This document shows, in pieces, positions 27,959 through 35,165 of a DNA stretch of 64,000 nt. Below the pieces are notes generated by a model that did not search any database, was not told where the DNA came from, and saw only the letters and a list, made by a program, of their open reading frames with translations. The first letter of the stretch is position 1, and each line of letters begins with the position of its first letter. The stretch is from Rhodoferax sp. OV413. GTDB lineage: Bacteria > Pseudomonadota > Gammaproteobacteria > Burkholderiales > Burkholderiaceae_C. The position numbers and the translations under genes were made by a program. The DNA lies in assembly GCA_945861785.1 (NCBI GenBank), contig CAMAWD010000009.1, forward strand, positions 57,641-121,640, given 5' to 3'.

Positions 27959-28778
27959 ACGGGTGATGACCAGCGACGGCGCCTTGCCCCTGGCGCAGCG
28001 GCGCTGGGTGCGCACCGTGTTGCCGATCGCCATCCTCCTGCTGGCACTGGTGGCGTGGGAGGTGGTGGTGCGCGTCAACAAGATCCCGCACTACATCCTG
28101 CCCGGTCCGCTGCTGATCGCGCAGACGCTGTGGGACAACCTCGGTTCGTTGATGCTGAGTTGGTGGTTCACGGTCAAGATCACCTTTGGCGCGCTGATTC
28201 TGGCGGTTCTGGGTGGGGTGCTGCTCGCCACTCTGTTCGCGATGTCGCGCTGGGTCGAACTGAGCCTGTTTCCGTTTGCCATCGTGCTGCAGGTCACGCC
28301 GATCATTGCGATCGCGCCGCTCATCATCATCTACATCCCGAGCACCACCGCGGCGCTGCTGCTGTGCGCCTGGATCGTCGCCTTCTTCCCGATTCTGTCC
28401 AACACGGCGATCGGCCTGCGCAGCGCCGACCTGAACCTGCGCGACCTGTTCGCGCTCTACCGCGCCAGCCGCTGGCAGACGCTGCGTTACCTGCTGGCGC
28501 CCGCGGCCATGCCGTATTTCATCGCCGGCCTCAAGGTGGCCGGGGGCCTGAGCCTGATTGGCGCAGTGGTGGCGGAGTTCACGGCAGGTGCCGCCGGGCG
28601 CGAAACCGGGCTTGCGTCGCGTATCCTGGAGGCGAGTTTTCGCACCGAAATACCGAAGATGTTCGCCGCGCTGGTACTGGTGTCACTGACTGGCATTGCG
28701 ATCTTCCTGATTTTCAACCTGCTCTCCAAACTGGTGCTTGGCAAGTGGCACGAAAGCGAAATCAAGACCCGCCGATGA
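27951..28778 (+). CDS. ABC transporter permease (NitT/TauT type)
   Basis: A 275-residue permease with about six membrane segments and the EAA-like cytoplasmic loop YRASRWQTLRYLLAPAAMPYFIAGLKVAGG typical of SsuC/TauC. The GTG start at 27951 follows GGGAGAG and overlaps the ATPase gene by 8 nt. Downstream the amidohydrolase begins inside its stop codon. Its partner binding protein may be the orphan NMT1-type protein encoded at 53785, but that link is only inferred. Confidence 0.88.
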   Translation: MNERVMTSDGALPLAQRRWVRTVLPIAILLLALVAWEVVVRVNKIPHYILPGPLLIAQTLWDNLGSLMLSWWFTVKITFGALILAVLGGVLLATLFAMSRWVELSLFPFAIVLQVTPIIAIAPLIIIYIPSTTAALLLCAWIVAFFPILSNTAIGLRSADLNLRDLFALYRASRWQTLRYLLAPAAMPYFIAGLKVAGGLSLIGAVVAEFTAGAAGRETGLASRILEASFRTEIPKMFAALVLVSLTGIAIFLIFNLLSKLVLGKWHESEIKTRR

Positions 28779-29971
28779 GATTGCAGTCCATGCTCATTCC
28801 GCCCTGTGTACGCGGTGCGTACCAGGAGTTGCCCCGCGCGCAGACCTTCGACCTCTGGATCGAGGCTGGTGACGTGATCAGCATCGCCCCGAGTGCCGAG
28901 GCACCGCGCGGCACCCTGGTGAGTGCGTTTGCCGATCTGCATGTGCACCTGGACAAAACCTACACCGAAGATTCCGTCGGGGCGGCCAATGGCGACCTGG
29001 CGACGGCCATCGCACGGGCGGCAGAAGGCCGGGCGCGCTGGACCGCACCCGACCTGCGCTTGCGCATGTCGCGCGCGCTCGAAGACGCCTGGGCCTGCGG
29101 GACACGCGCCATGCGCACCCACCTGGACTGGGTGGGCGACGACATGCCCGTCGCGTTGCGGGTGTTCGAGCAGCTGCGCGAGCAGTGGCGGGGCCGTATC
29201 GACCTGCAAATGGTGGCGCTGGTGCCTCTGGACCTGTGGGCCGACGCCGCGGCGGCGGACCGTATTGCGGCACAGGTGGCGGTGACCGCCGCCGGGGGCA
29301 CCGCCGCGCTGGGCGCTTTTGTCTACCGCAACGACGACCTGCTCGAAAGGCTGGCGCGTGTCTTCGACGTGGCCCAGCGGCACAACCTGCCGCTGGATTT
29401 TCATGTGGACGAAGGGCTCGCCCCGGACGCCCGTGGTCTGCGCGCCATTGCCGATCTCGCGCTGTCGCGCGGTTTCGCCAGGTCGATCGTCTGCGGCCAC
29501 GCCTGCTCCCTGTCGGTGCAGCCACCGGATGAGGTTCTTCAGACATTGCGCGCGTGTGCCCAGGCCGGCATCCACCTGGTGGCGCTGCCCACCACCAACC
29601 TGTATCTGCAAGGCAGCTGGGATGGCACCCCGGTGGAGCGCGGCATCACGCGGCTGCGAGAGGCCGACGCGCTGGGCATGCAGCCCAGTATCGCCAGCGA
29701 CAACGTCGCCGATCCGTTCTATCCCTATGGCAGTTACGACCTGTTCGAGACCTTCGGCCTTGCCGTGCAGGTCGCCCACCTGGCGCCGGCGCAAGACTGG
29801 CTGGGGAGCATCACTGTCCATCCGGCAGCCGCCATGGGCCTGGCCTGGGACGGCCGTATCACCGAGGGCAGCCCTGCGGACCTGGTCTGCCTGAACGCCT
29901 GCAGCGACCACCAGCTCCTGACGCCCGCCGGTCGGCGGCGCAGCGTCATCCGCAAGGGGAAATTCCTGTGA
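28775..29971 (+). CDS. Cytosine-deaminase-like amidohydrolase
   Basis: A 398-residue metal-dependent hydrolase of the CodA/AtzC-like branch of the amidohydrolase superfamily. Metal ligands are visible: HVHLDKT (HxH), FHVDEGL (His plus the catalytic Glu), CGHACSL (His) and SDNVADPFYPYG (Asp). Members deaminate or open N-heterocycles such as cytosine, isocytosine, creatinine or s-triazines. Its place after an ABC importer and before two flavin-type oxidoreductases suggests ring hydrolysis of an imported N-compound. Start and stop overlap both neighbours by 4 nt. Confidence 0.83.
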   Translation: MRLQSMLIPPCVRGAYQELPRAQTFDLWIEAGDVISIAPSAEAPRGTLVSAFADLHVHLDKTYTEDSVGAANGDLATAIARAAEGRARWTAPDLRLRMSRALEDAWACGTRAMRTHLDWVGDDMPVALRVFEQLREQWRGRIDLQMVALVPLDLWADAAAADRIAAQVAVTAAGGTAALGAFVYRNDDLLERLARVFDVAQRHNLPLDFHVDEGLAPDARGLRAIADLALSRGFARSIVCGHACSLSVQPPDEVLQTLRACAQAGIHLVALPTTNLYLQGSWDGTPVERGITRLREADALGMQPSIASDNVADPFYPYGSYDLFETFGLAVQVAHLAPAQDWLGSITVHPAAAMGLAWDGRITEGSPADLVCLNACSDHQLLTPAGRRRSVIRKGKFL

Positions 29972-31356
29972 GGGCCGAGGGCGCACCGACGAACGCGCTC
30001 GACCGCCTGCGCCAGGACCTCGCCGGAATCGAGGCCCACGACGACCCGGCGCTGCTGCGCAGCAAGTCGGTCGATTTCCATTGGTACAGCCCGATCCTCA
30101 GTGAGATGTTGCGCGACAAGACCGCCGACCTGCTTGTGGTTCCGCGCGACATCGGCGAGTTGCGAAGGATCGCTGCGGCCTGCGCCCGGCACCGGGTGCC
30201 GCTGACGCTGCGGGGTGGCGGCACCGGCAACTACGGCCAGTGCACACCCCTGGAGCGCGGGGTTATCGTCGAGACCCTGGCGCTCAACAACGTGCAGGTC
30301 CACGACGGGTTTGCCACGGTGCAGACCGGTTGCATCATTGCCGCGCTGGAAGACGCCGCCCGCGCCAGCGGGCAGGAGATTCTGATGTTTCCGTCCACGC
30401 TGAGCGACGCCACCATTGGCGGTTTTGTTGCCGGTGGATTCGGCGGGGTGGGTTCGATCCGCCACGGCATCCTGAAGGACCCAGGCAACATCTTGCGCGT
30501 CCAGGTGCTGACGCTGGAACATGCGCCCCGCCTGATCGAACTGATCGGCTCCGACATCCAGAAGGTGCACCACGCCTACGGCACCAACGGCATCATCACC
30601 GAGATGGATGTGCGCCTGGCGCCGGCCGAGGACTGGCGCCACATGATCGCCTTGTTCGACAGTTACGAGGCGGCGCTGCGTTTCGGCATGGCGGCCTGCC
30701 GACCCGACCTGCCGCTGCGCCTGCTGAGCACGGTCGAGCGCCGCTTTGCGCCGTATTACACCCAGTACCAGGGGCGATTCGACGTCACGCACGATGCGGT
30801 GTTCGCGTTGTGCGCTGCGCAAGGACTGCCGGATTTCGAGGCGCTGGTGCAGCGGTGTGGGGGGCGTGTGTCGATGGCGATGACCGATGCCGAAGTCCGC
30901 GCGGCGGGCCTGTTGCCGGCCTACGAGTGCGCCTACAACCACACCACGCTGATGGCGCTCAAGATGGACCGCAGTTGGACCTACATCCAGCTGTCCTATC
31001 CACAACCGTTCGACCTCCCGCTCGCTCTCACCCTGATCGACGAGTTCGGCGCCGAGATCCTGTGGCACCACGAGTTCTCGATGGCTGGCGGCGGTTATGG
31101 CGTGTTTGCGATTCCGTTGGTGAGCTACTTCGACGCCGAACGCATGGAGGAGATCCGGCTCGCGATCGAGGCGCGCGGCATCACCGTATTCGATGCGCAT
31201 GTGGTCACCATCGAAGATGGCGGCATGAAAACCATCGACGACAGCCAGATCGATTTCAAAAAAGTAGCCGATCCGCACGGCCTGATGAATCCCGGCAAGA
31301 CCCGGGGCTGGCGGCCCGAGTATGCGACGGCGGCAAATAACCGGGCCACAGGATGA
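29968..31356 (+). CDS. FAD-binding oxidoreductase (PCMH/VAO family)
   Basis: A 462-residue flavoprotein. The FAD-binding PCMH domain is clear: LVVPRDIGELRRIAAACARH, the diphosphate loop LRGGGTGNYGQ, and GGFVAGGFGGVGSIRHG. It resembles glycolate oxidase GlcD and related 2-hydroxyacid dehydrogenases; the C-terminal part ends in the usual DPHGLMNPGK. It would oxidise an alcohol or hydroxyacid made in the pathway. The start is the GTG overlapping the amidohydrolase stop (GTGA). No iron-sulfur GlcF partner is present. Confidence 0.85.
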   Translation: MRAEGAPTNALDRLRQDLAGIEAHDDPALLRSKSVDFHWYSPILSEMLRDKTADLLVVPRDIGELRRIAAACARHRVPLTLRGGGTGNYGQCTPLERGVIVETLALNNVQVHDGFATVQTGCIIAALEDAARASGQEILMFPSTLSDATIGGFVAGGFGGVGSIRHGILKDPGNILRVQVLTLEHAPRLIELIGSDIQKVHHAYGTNGIITEMDVRLAPAEDWRHMIALFDSYEAALRFGMAACRPDLPLRLLSTVERRFAPYYTQYQGRFDVTHDAVFALCAAQGLPDFEALVQRCGGRVSMAMTDAEVRAAGLLPAYECAYNHTTLMALKMDRSWTYIQLSYPQPFDLPLALTLIDEFGAEILWHHEFSMAGGGYGVFAIPLVSYFDAERMEEIRLAIEARGITVFDAHVVTIEDGGMKTIDDSQIDFKKVADPHGLMNPGKTRGWRPEYATAANNRATG

Positions 31357-31949
31357 AGACCCTGATCGTCCACTGCCACCCGGATCCGAAGAGTTTCAAC
31401 CGCGCGTTGTACGACACGTCCTGCGCGGCCTTGCGGCAGGCGGGCAACGAGTTGCGCACCATCGACCTGTATTCAGAAGGCTTCGATCCGGTCATGAAGC
31501 GGGACGAACGCGAGTGTTACAACCTCGACCCTGCCCTGATCGAGGTCCGTGTGCAGGCCCATGTGGATGCGCTGCGCTGGGCCGAGCACCTGGTGTTCGT
31601 CTACCCGGTCTGGTTCTATGGCCCGCCGGCAATGCTCAAGGGCTGGCTGGAGCGCGTTTTCCTGCCCGGTGTGGCCTTTCTGGTGCCCTCGAAAAAGGGC
31701 GAGAAGCCCCGACCCGGCCTGCAGCATATACACCGCCTAACCATCGTCACCAGCGGTGGGTCGCCGCTGTGGTGGTTGTGGGTGGTCGGCGACCCGAACC
31801 GCCGCTTGTTTGGCCGTGCCATTCGCGCCCTGTGCGCCAAATCGTGCAAACTCACCTGGCTGCAACTGCACAACATGAACAACGTCACTCAGGACGACCG
31901 TGCCGGTTTTCTCGCACGCGTGACCCGCAAGTTGGAGGCCTTGGCATGA
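31353..31949 (+). CDS. NAD(P)H-dependent flavodoxin-fold oxidoreductase
   Basis: A 198-residue protein of the NQO/MdaB type (flavodoxin_2). MKTLIVHCHPDPKSFNRAL is the nucleotide-binding start, and FVYPVWFYGPPAMLKGWLERVFLPGVAF is the family signature around the flavin. Such enzymes reduce quinones or other acceptors with two electrons using NAD(P)H. It overlaps both neighbours by 4 nt within the catabolic operon, so it may reduce a quinone-like or nitro/azo intermediate or reoxidise a cofactor; that role is inferred. Confidence 0.87.
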   Translation: MKTLIVHCHPDPKSFNRALYDTSCAALRQAGNELRTIDLYSEGFDPVMKRDERECYNLDPALIEVRVQAHVDALRWAEHLVFVYPVWFYGPPAMLKGWLERVFLPGVAFLVPSKKGEKPRPGLQHIHRLTIVTSGGSPLWWLWVVGDPNRRLFGRAIRALCAKSCKLTWLQLHNMNNVTQDDRAGFLARVTRKLEALA

Positions 31950-32413
31950 GCAACTCACCGGCAGTCGGTGCGCCACTGGCCAACTACGCCGCCTGGCGAC
32001 GCGCCGGAGATTTCGTGTTCGCCAGCGGCGTGATTGCGGTTGACCCGGGCAGCCGGCGCGTGGTCGACACCTATGACGCGCTGGATGTGCAAGCCCGCTC
32101 GGAGCTTCGCACGCTCGGCCTGGATACTGGCCAGATGTCGGTCGATGTGTTCGAGGCTCCGATAGCTGCACAGAGCTGGTTTGTGCTGAACCGGGTTCGC
32201 GACATGGCGCGGGAATGCGGTGGTGACATGCGCGATGTGGTACGCCTGGTGCAGTACTTTCGCGACCTGCGGCACTATCCGGTCTACAACCGGGTGCGCG
32301 GCTTGTTCTTTGGCGAGCCGGTGGTCAGCACCGTGGTCGAGGTCAGCCGGATGTTGCCCGGCGACCAGGTGCTGGTGGAGGTCGAAGCCACGCTGTTCCT
32401 CCCGCAACGCTGA
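31946..32413 (+). CDS. Rid (YjgF/YER057c/UK114) family protein
   Basis: A 155-residue Rid-fold protein: FASGVIAVDPGS at the front and STVVEVSRMLPGDQVLVEVEATLFLP at the end are the family frame. RidA proteins hydrolyse reactive enamine/imine intermediates. In archetypal RidA a conserved arginine sits just before the SCVEV strand; here that place reads PVVSTVVEV, so the arginine is replaced by valine. It is therefore likely a non-archetypal Rid with another activity. It is the last gene of the operon and overlaps the previous gene by 4 nt. Confidence 0.85.
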   Translation: MSNSPAVGAPLANYAAWRRAGDFVFASGVIAVDPGSRRVVDTYDALDVQARSELRTLGLDTGQMSVDVFEAPIAAQSWFVLNRVRDMARECGGDMRDVVRLVQYFRDLRHYPVYNRVRGLFFGEPVVSTVVEVSRMLPGDQVLVEVEATLFLPQR

Positions 32414-32557
32414 ACTGCCGCTGGCGGAGTTGGAAAACCGGTGCCGACGCACATGCATCGTTTCTCCGTCGTCTTCGGTATATTTGCTATGCATCCACTT
32501 CGAGGGAAGCACGGTGCCCGCCAACATGACCAACCAGAACCCGGTTGCAAAGTGGTG

Positions 32558-32651
32558 GATCAGGCCGGCGGCGCATTCGGCTCCGCGGCTGTCCCCCGCC
32601 CTGCGGGCTCCTCCTTTATGCCGCTGCGCCGAACGCACCGCCGACCTGATC
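32558..32651 (-). repeat. Stem-arm element 1 with shared purine-rich core
   Basis: Two 24-nt arms (32558-32581 and 32628-32651) are inverted copies with 3 mismatches in DNA; in a minus-strand RNA all three become G-U pairs, so the stem would be fully paired. The space between holds a 28-nt core (32591-32618, read on the minus strand) beginning TAAAGGAGGAG. The same core recurs in element 2, 41 nt away, in the opposite orientation and with unrelated arms. Confidence 0.75.
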
Positions 32652-32692
32652 TAGCGGCTTGCTGGGAGCGTGGCACACCGAAGACGCCCGCT

Positions 32693-32784
32693 GCCGAGAG
32701 GACTGACCAGTTGTCGCGGCGAGGTAAAGGAGGAGACCGCAGGGCGGGGGACACGAGCGGCGGCAACTGGTCAGTCCTCTCGGC
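32693..32784 (+). repeat. Stem-arm element 2 with shared purine-rich core
   Basis: Two perfect 21-nt inverted arms (32693-32713, starting GCCGAGAGGACTGACC, and 32764-32784) enclose a 50-nt loop holding the 28-nt core at 32725-32752, which matches element 1 at 27 of 28 positions. Arms differ completely from those of element 1, but the design and length (92 vs 94 nt) are the same. It lies in a 469-nt gap (32414-32882) that has no gene. Confidence 0.8.
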
Positions 32785-32882
32785 TCGCCAAAAATCGGCA
32801 CCCGGTCCCTGATTTGTGTTCCCAGGCAGAGCCCCCAAACCGAACCTGCCATTGTTTTCGCAATGCCCGATAGGAGATACAC

Positions 32883-33365
32883 ATGTCGCCCGCACCAACA
32901 CCACCCGACACCGGCCAGCGCGAACTGGTCTTGACGCGCCTGATCGACGCACCGCGCGACAAGGTTTTTCGGTGCTGGACCGAACCCGCGTTGATCCTGC
33001 GCTGGTTCACGCCACCGCCCTGGCGCACAGTCCGTGCCGAGATCGACGCACGTACCGGTGGCACCAGTTGCATCGTGATGCAGGGCCCGGATGGCACTGA
33101 AATACCCAACCGCGGCGTCTACCTGGAGTTGGTCCGGAACGAACGCATCGTTTTTACCGACGCCTACACCACGCCCTGGCAGCCGTCGGCCAAACCATTC
33201 TTCACCTGCGTGTTGACGTTCGAGGACGAAGATGGCAAGACGCGTTACACCGCCCGTGCCCGCCACTGGACCGTCGAAGACTGCGTCGCACACGAGAACA
33301 TGGGTTTCCACATGGGCTGGGGCATTGCCACCGACCAGCTCGCGGAACTTGCCTCGACGTTGTGA
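32883..33365 (+). CDS. SRPBCC (AHSA1-type) domain protein
   Basis: A 160-residue protein of the START-like SRPBCC superfamily, AHSA1/CalC branch: LTRLIDAPRDKVFRCWTEPALILRWFTP is the standard start and HWTVEDCVAHENMGFHMGWGIATDQLAEL the C-terminal helix. These domains bind hydrophobic ligands; most members of this branch have no assigned reaction. GATAGGAGA lies 6 nt before the ATG. It is followed by a truncated VOC-family gene, a common partner of such proteins in Burkholderiales. Confidence 0.87.
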   Translation: MSPAPTPPDTGQRELVLTRLIDAPRDKVFRCWTEPALILRWFTPPPWRTVRAEIDARTGGTSCIVMQGPDGTEIPNRGVYLELVRNERIVFTDAYTTPWQPSAKPFFTCVLTFEDEDGKTRYTARARHWTVEDCVAHENMGFHMGWGIATDQLAELASTL

Positions 33366-33408
33366 GCCGCGTGCCCATCCATCTGCCCACCCACCAGGAG
33401 AAACCGTG

Positions 33409-33486
33409 ATGAATCCTGTTGTTCACTTCGAGATGCCTTTTGACGACCGCGCCCGCATGGCCCGGTTCTATGAGGCGGCGCCATAA
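33409..33486 (+). pseudogene. 5' remnant of a VOC (glyoxalase-fold) protein
   Basis: The first codons read MNPVVHFEMPFDDRARMARFYE, the typical start of a small VOC-family protein (about 130 residues), but the frame ends in AAP and a TAA after 26 codons. A good CAGGAG ribosome binding site precedes the ATG. The remaining ~100 codons are absent; the epimerase gene on the opposite strand begins its 3' end 42 nt later. Confidence 0.6.
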
Positions 33487-33528
33487 GGCAGGTCGCCGGC
33501 ACGGGGCCACGTGCCCTATCACCGCTGG

Positions 33529-34476
33529 TCAAAGCCGGATGCCCCAGCCAAACGGATCGTCGTCCTCGATCAGCAAGGTGGCCTCGGCACACATGTGTGC
33601 GCGCCCGCGCAGCGTGGGGATGATTGCGTCCGGGCGGTGCGCGTCATTGCCGGCTTCGTAACTGGCCTCGAACTGGCTCCCGATCACGCTGGCCTGGCGC
33701 CACAACACACCAGGCGCGAGTTTGCCGTCGGCCGCCAGGCAGGCGAGTTTGGCGCTGGTGCCGGTGCCGCAGGGCGAGCGGTCGTAGGCGCCGCCCGGGC
33801 ACAACACGAAGTTGCGGCTGTCGGCGCTGTCGTCGTCGGCAAACAGTTCAATGTGGTCGACCTCCGCGCCGCCTGCGCCGGTGACGCCGTGCACCGGCAG
33901 GGCCTTCTGCAAGGAGGTCGCGAATGCACTGAGTTGTGCCAGGTTGGCGCTGTCGACGCGCTGGCCGTGGTCACTCACCAGAAAGAACCAGTTCCCGCCC
34001 CAGGCGACGTCGCCATGCACCACGCCATGGCCGGGCAGGTCGATGGCCACCTGGTGCAGGTGCCGCCATGCTGGCACATTGCGCACACTCACCGAGCCAT
34101 CTCCATGCAAGGTCGCCTGCACCGTGCCCACGGGCGTCTCGATCAGGTGGCTGCCGGCCTGGATGCGGCCCATGTGGGCAAGGGTGGCCATCAGGCCGAT
34201 GGTGCCGTGGCCGCACATGCCGAGGTAACCGGTGTTGTTGAAGAAGATCACACCGGCGCTGGCGGCTGGCGACACCGGTTGACACAGCAGCGCACCGACG
34301 ATCACGTCGTTGCCACGCGGCTCCAGCACCGTCGCGGCGCGCCATGCATCGTGGTGTTCGGCCAGCAGGGCGCGTCGCTCGGCCATGCTGCCAGTGCCCA
34401 GGTCGGGGAAACCTGCGATGACCAGGCGGGTGGGTTCGCCGCCGGTGTGGGAGTCGATGATCTGGATGCGCTTCAT
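33529..34476 (-). CDS. 4-hydroxyproline 2-epimerase (proline racemase family)
   Basis: A 315-residue enzyme of the proline racemase family, which interconverts trans-4-hydroxy-L-proline and cis-4-hydroxy-D-proline. Both active-site cysteines are present: C88 in [12 protein letters not shown] and C236 in [11 protein letters not shown], so it is an epimerase/racemase and not the C-to-T dehydratase variant. [28 protein letters not shown] is close to known 4-hydroxyproline epimerases. No other hydroxyproline catabolic gene is next to it. It is divergent from the aor operon. Confidence 0.87.
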   Translation of the reverse strand: MKRIQIIDSHTGGEPTRLVIAGFPDLGTGSMAERRALLAEHHDAWRAATVLEPRGNDVIVGALLCQPVSPAASAGVIFFNNTGYLGMCGHGTIGLMATLAHMGRIQAGSHLIETPVGTVQATLHGDGSVSVRNVPAWRHLHQVAIDLPGHGVVHGDVAWGGNWFFLVSDHGQRVDSANLAQLSAFATSLQKALPVHGVTGAGGAEVDHIELFADDDSADSRNFVLCPGGAYDRSPCGTGTSAKLACLAADGKLAPGVLWRQASVIGSQFEASYEAGNDAHRPDAIIPTLRGRAHMCAEATLLIEDDDPFGWGIRL

Positions 34477-34531
34477 TTGGGGCCGTCGCTTGTTGGTGGA
34501 GGGTGGGGCAATATAGCAAGGCTGGGTGTTG

Positions 34532-34544
34532 TCTCAATTTGAGA
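34532..34544. promoter_or_regulatory. Palindrome in the epimerase-aor divergent region
   Basis: TCTCAA-T-TTGAGA is a perfect 6-bp dyad with a single central base, 56 nt upstream of the epimerase start and 135 nt upstream of aorA. It is a plausible repressor site; the binding protein is unknown. Confidence 0.4.
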
Positions 34545-34569
34545 ATTTCGGCGGCCGCCCCATTTTTCA

Positions 34570-34585
34570 CTAGGGTTATCCCTAG
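34570..34585. promoter_or_regulatory. Dyad CTAGGG-TTAT-CCCTAG upstream of aorA
   Basis: A perfect 6-bp dyad with a 4-nt spacer, extended outward by TTCA/TGAA and CCCAT/ATGGG after small gaps. It lies about 94 nt before aorA and is a good candidate operator for the tungsten enzyme operon. Confidence 0.5.
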
Positions 34586-34678
34586 GATGAAATGGGCTGG
34601 CTCCTCCAACAATGCTTATGTAGTTTTGTTCATAGGCACGGCACTGCACAGGTGCCACAACTCCCAGGAGAGAGACAC

Positions 34679-35155
34679 ATGCAAAAGGTGTTGCACATCA
34701 ACCCGGACAAATGCACTGGCTGTCTGCAGTGCGAAATGGCCTGTTCCTTCGAGAACTACGGCACATTTGCCACCGCCAAGTCGCGCATCAAGGTGTTCGA
34801 TTTCCACCATACCGGCAAGAAGGTCCCCTACACCTGCACCCAGTGCGACGAAGCCTGGTGCCTGCATGCCTGCCCGGTCGAGGCCATCACCCTGAACAAG
34901 GCCACCGGCGCCATGGAGGTCAACGAGTCGACCTGCGTCGGCTGCAAGGTCTGCACCATTGCCTGCCCGTTTGGCACCATCAACTACGTCGAATCGACTG
35001 GCAAGGTCCAAAAATGCGACCTCTGCGGCGGTGAGCCGGCCTGCGCCGACGCGTGCCCCACCGGCGCGATCACCTTCATCGATGCCAACTGGACCGGCCT
35101 GGGCAAGATGGCCCAGTGGGCCGACAAGCTTGGCAACCAACCTTCTGCTGTGTAA
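34679..35155 (+). CDS. aorA: Aldehyde oxidoreductase polyferredoxin subunit AorA
   Basis: A 158-residue ferredoxin with 16 cysteines in four CxxCxxC-type groups (C12, C15, C18, C22 first), enough for four [4Fe-4S] clusters. It matches AorA of the Aromatoleum-type tungsten aldehyde oxidoreductase, which wires many catalytic subunits to one FAD subunit. CAGGAGAGAG lies just upstream of the ATG. It is the first gene of the operon, 10 nt before aorB. The HycB/DmsB-like ferredoxin fold makes a soluble, cytoplasmic electron-transfer role likely. Confidence 0.88.
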   Translation: MQKVLHINPDKCTGCLQCEMACSFENYGTFATAKSRIKVFDFHHTGKKVPYTCTQCDEAWCLHACPVEAITLNKATGAMEVNESTCVGCKVCTIACPFGTINYVESTGKVQKCDLCGGEPACADACPTGAITFIDANWTGLGKMAQWADKLGNQPSAV

Positions 35156-35165
35156 GGAGAACACT

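Noticed and set aside
34586..34678. Moco/Tuco riboswitch in front of aorA
   Set aside because: The leader is too short and lacks the conserved motif; the strong signals are DNA dyads upstream.
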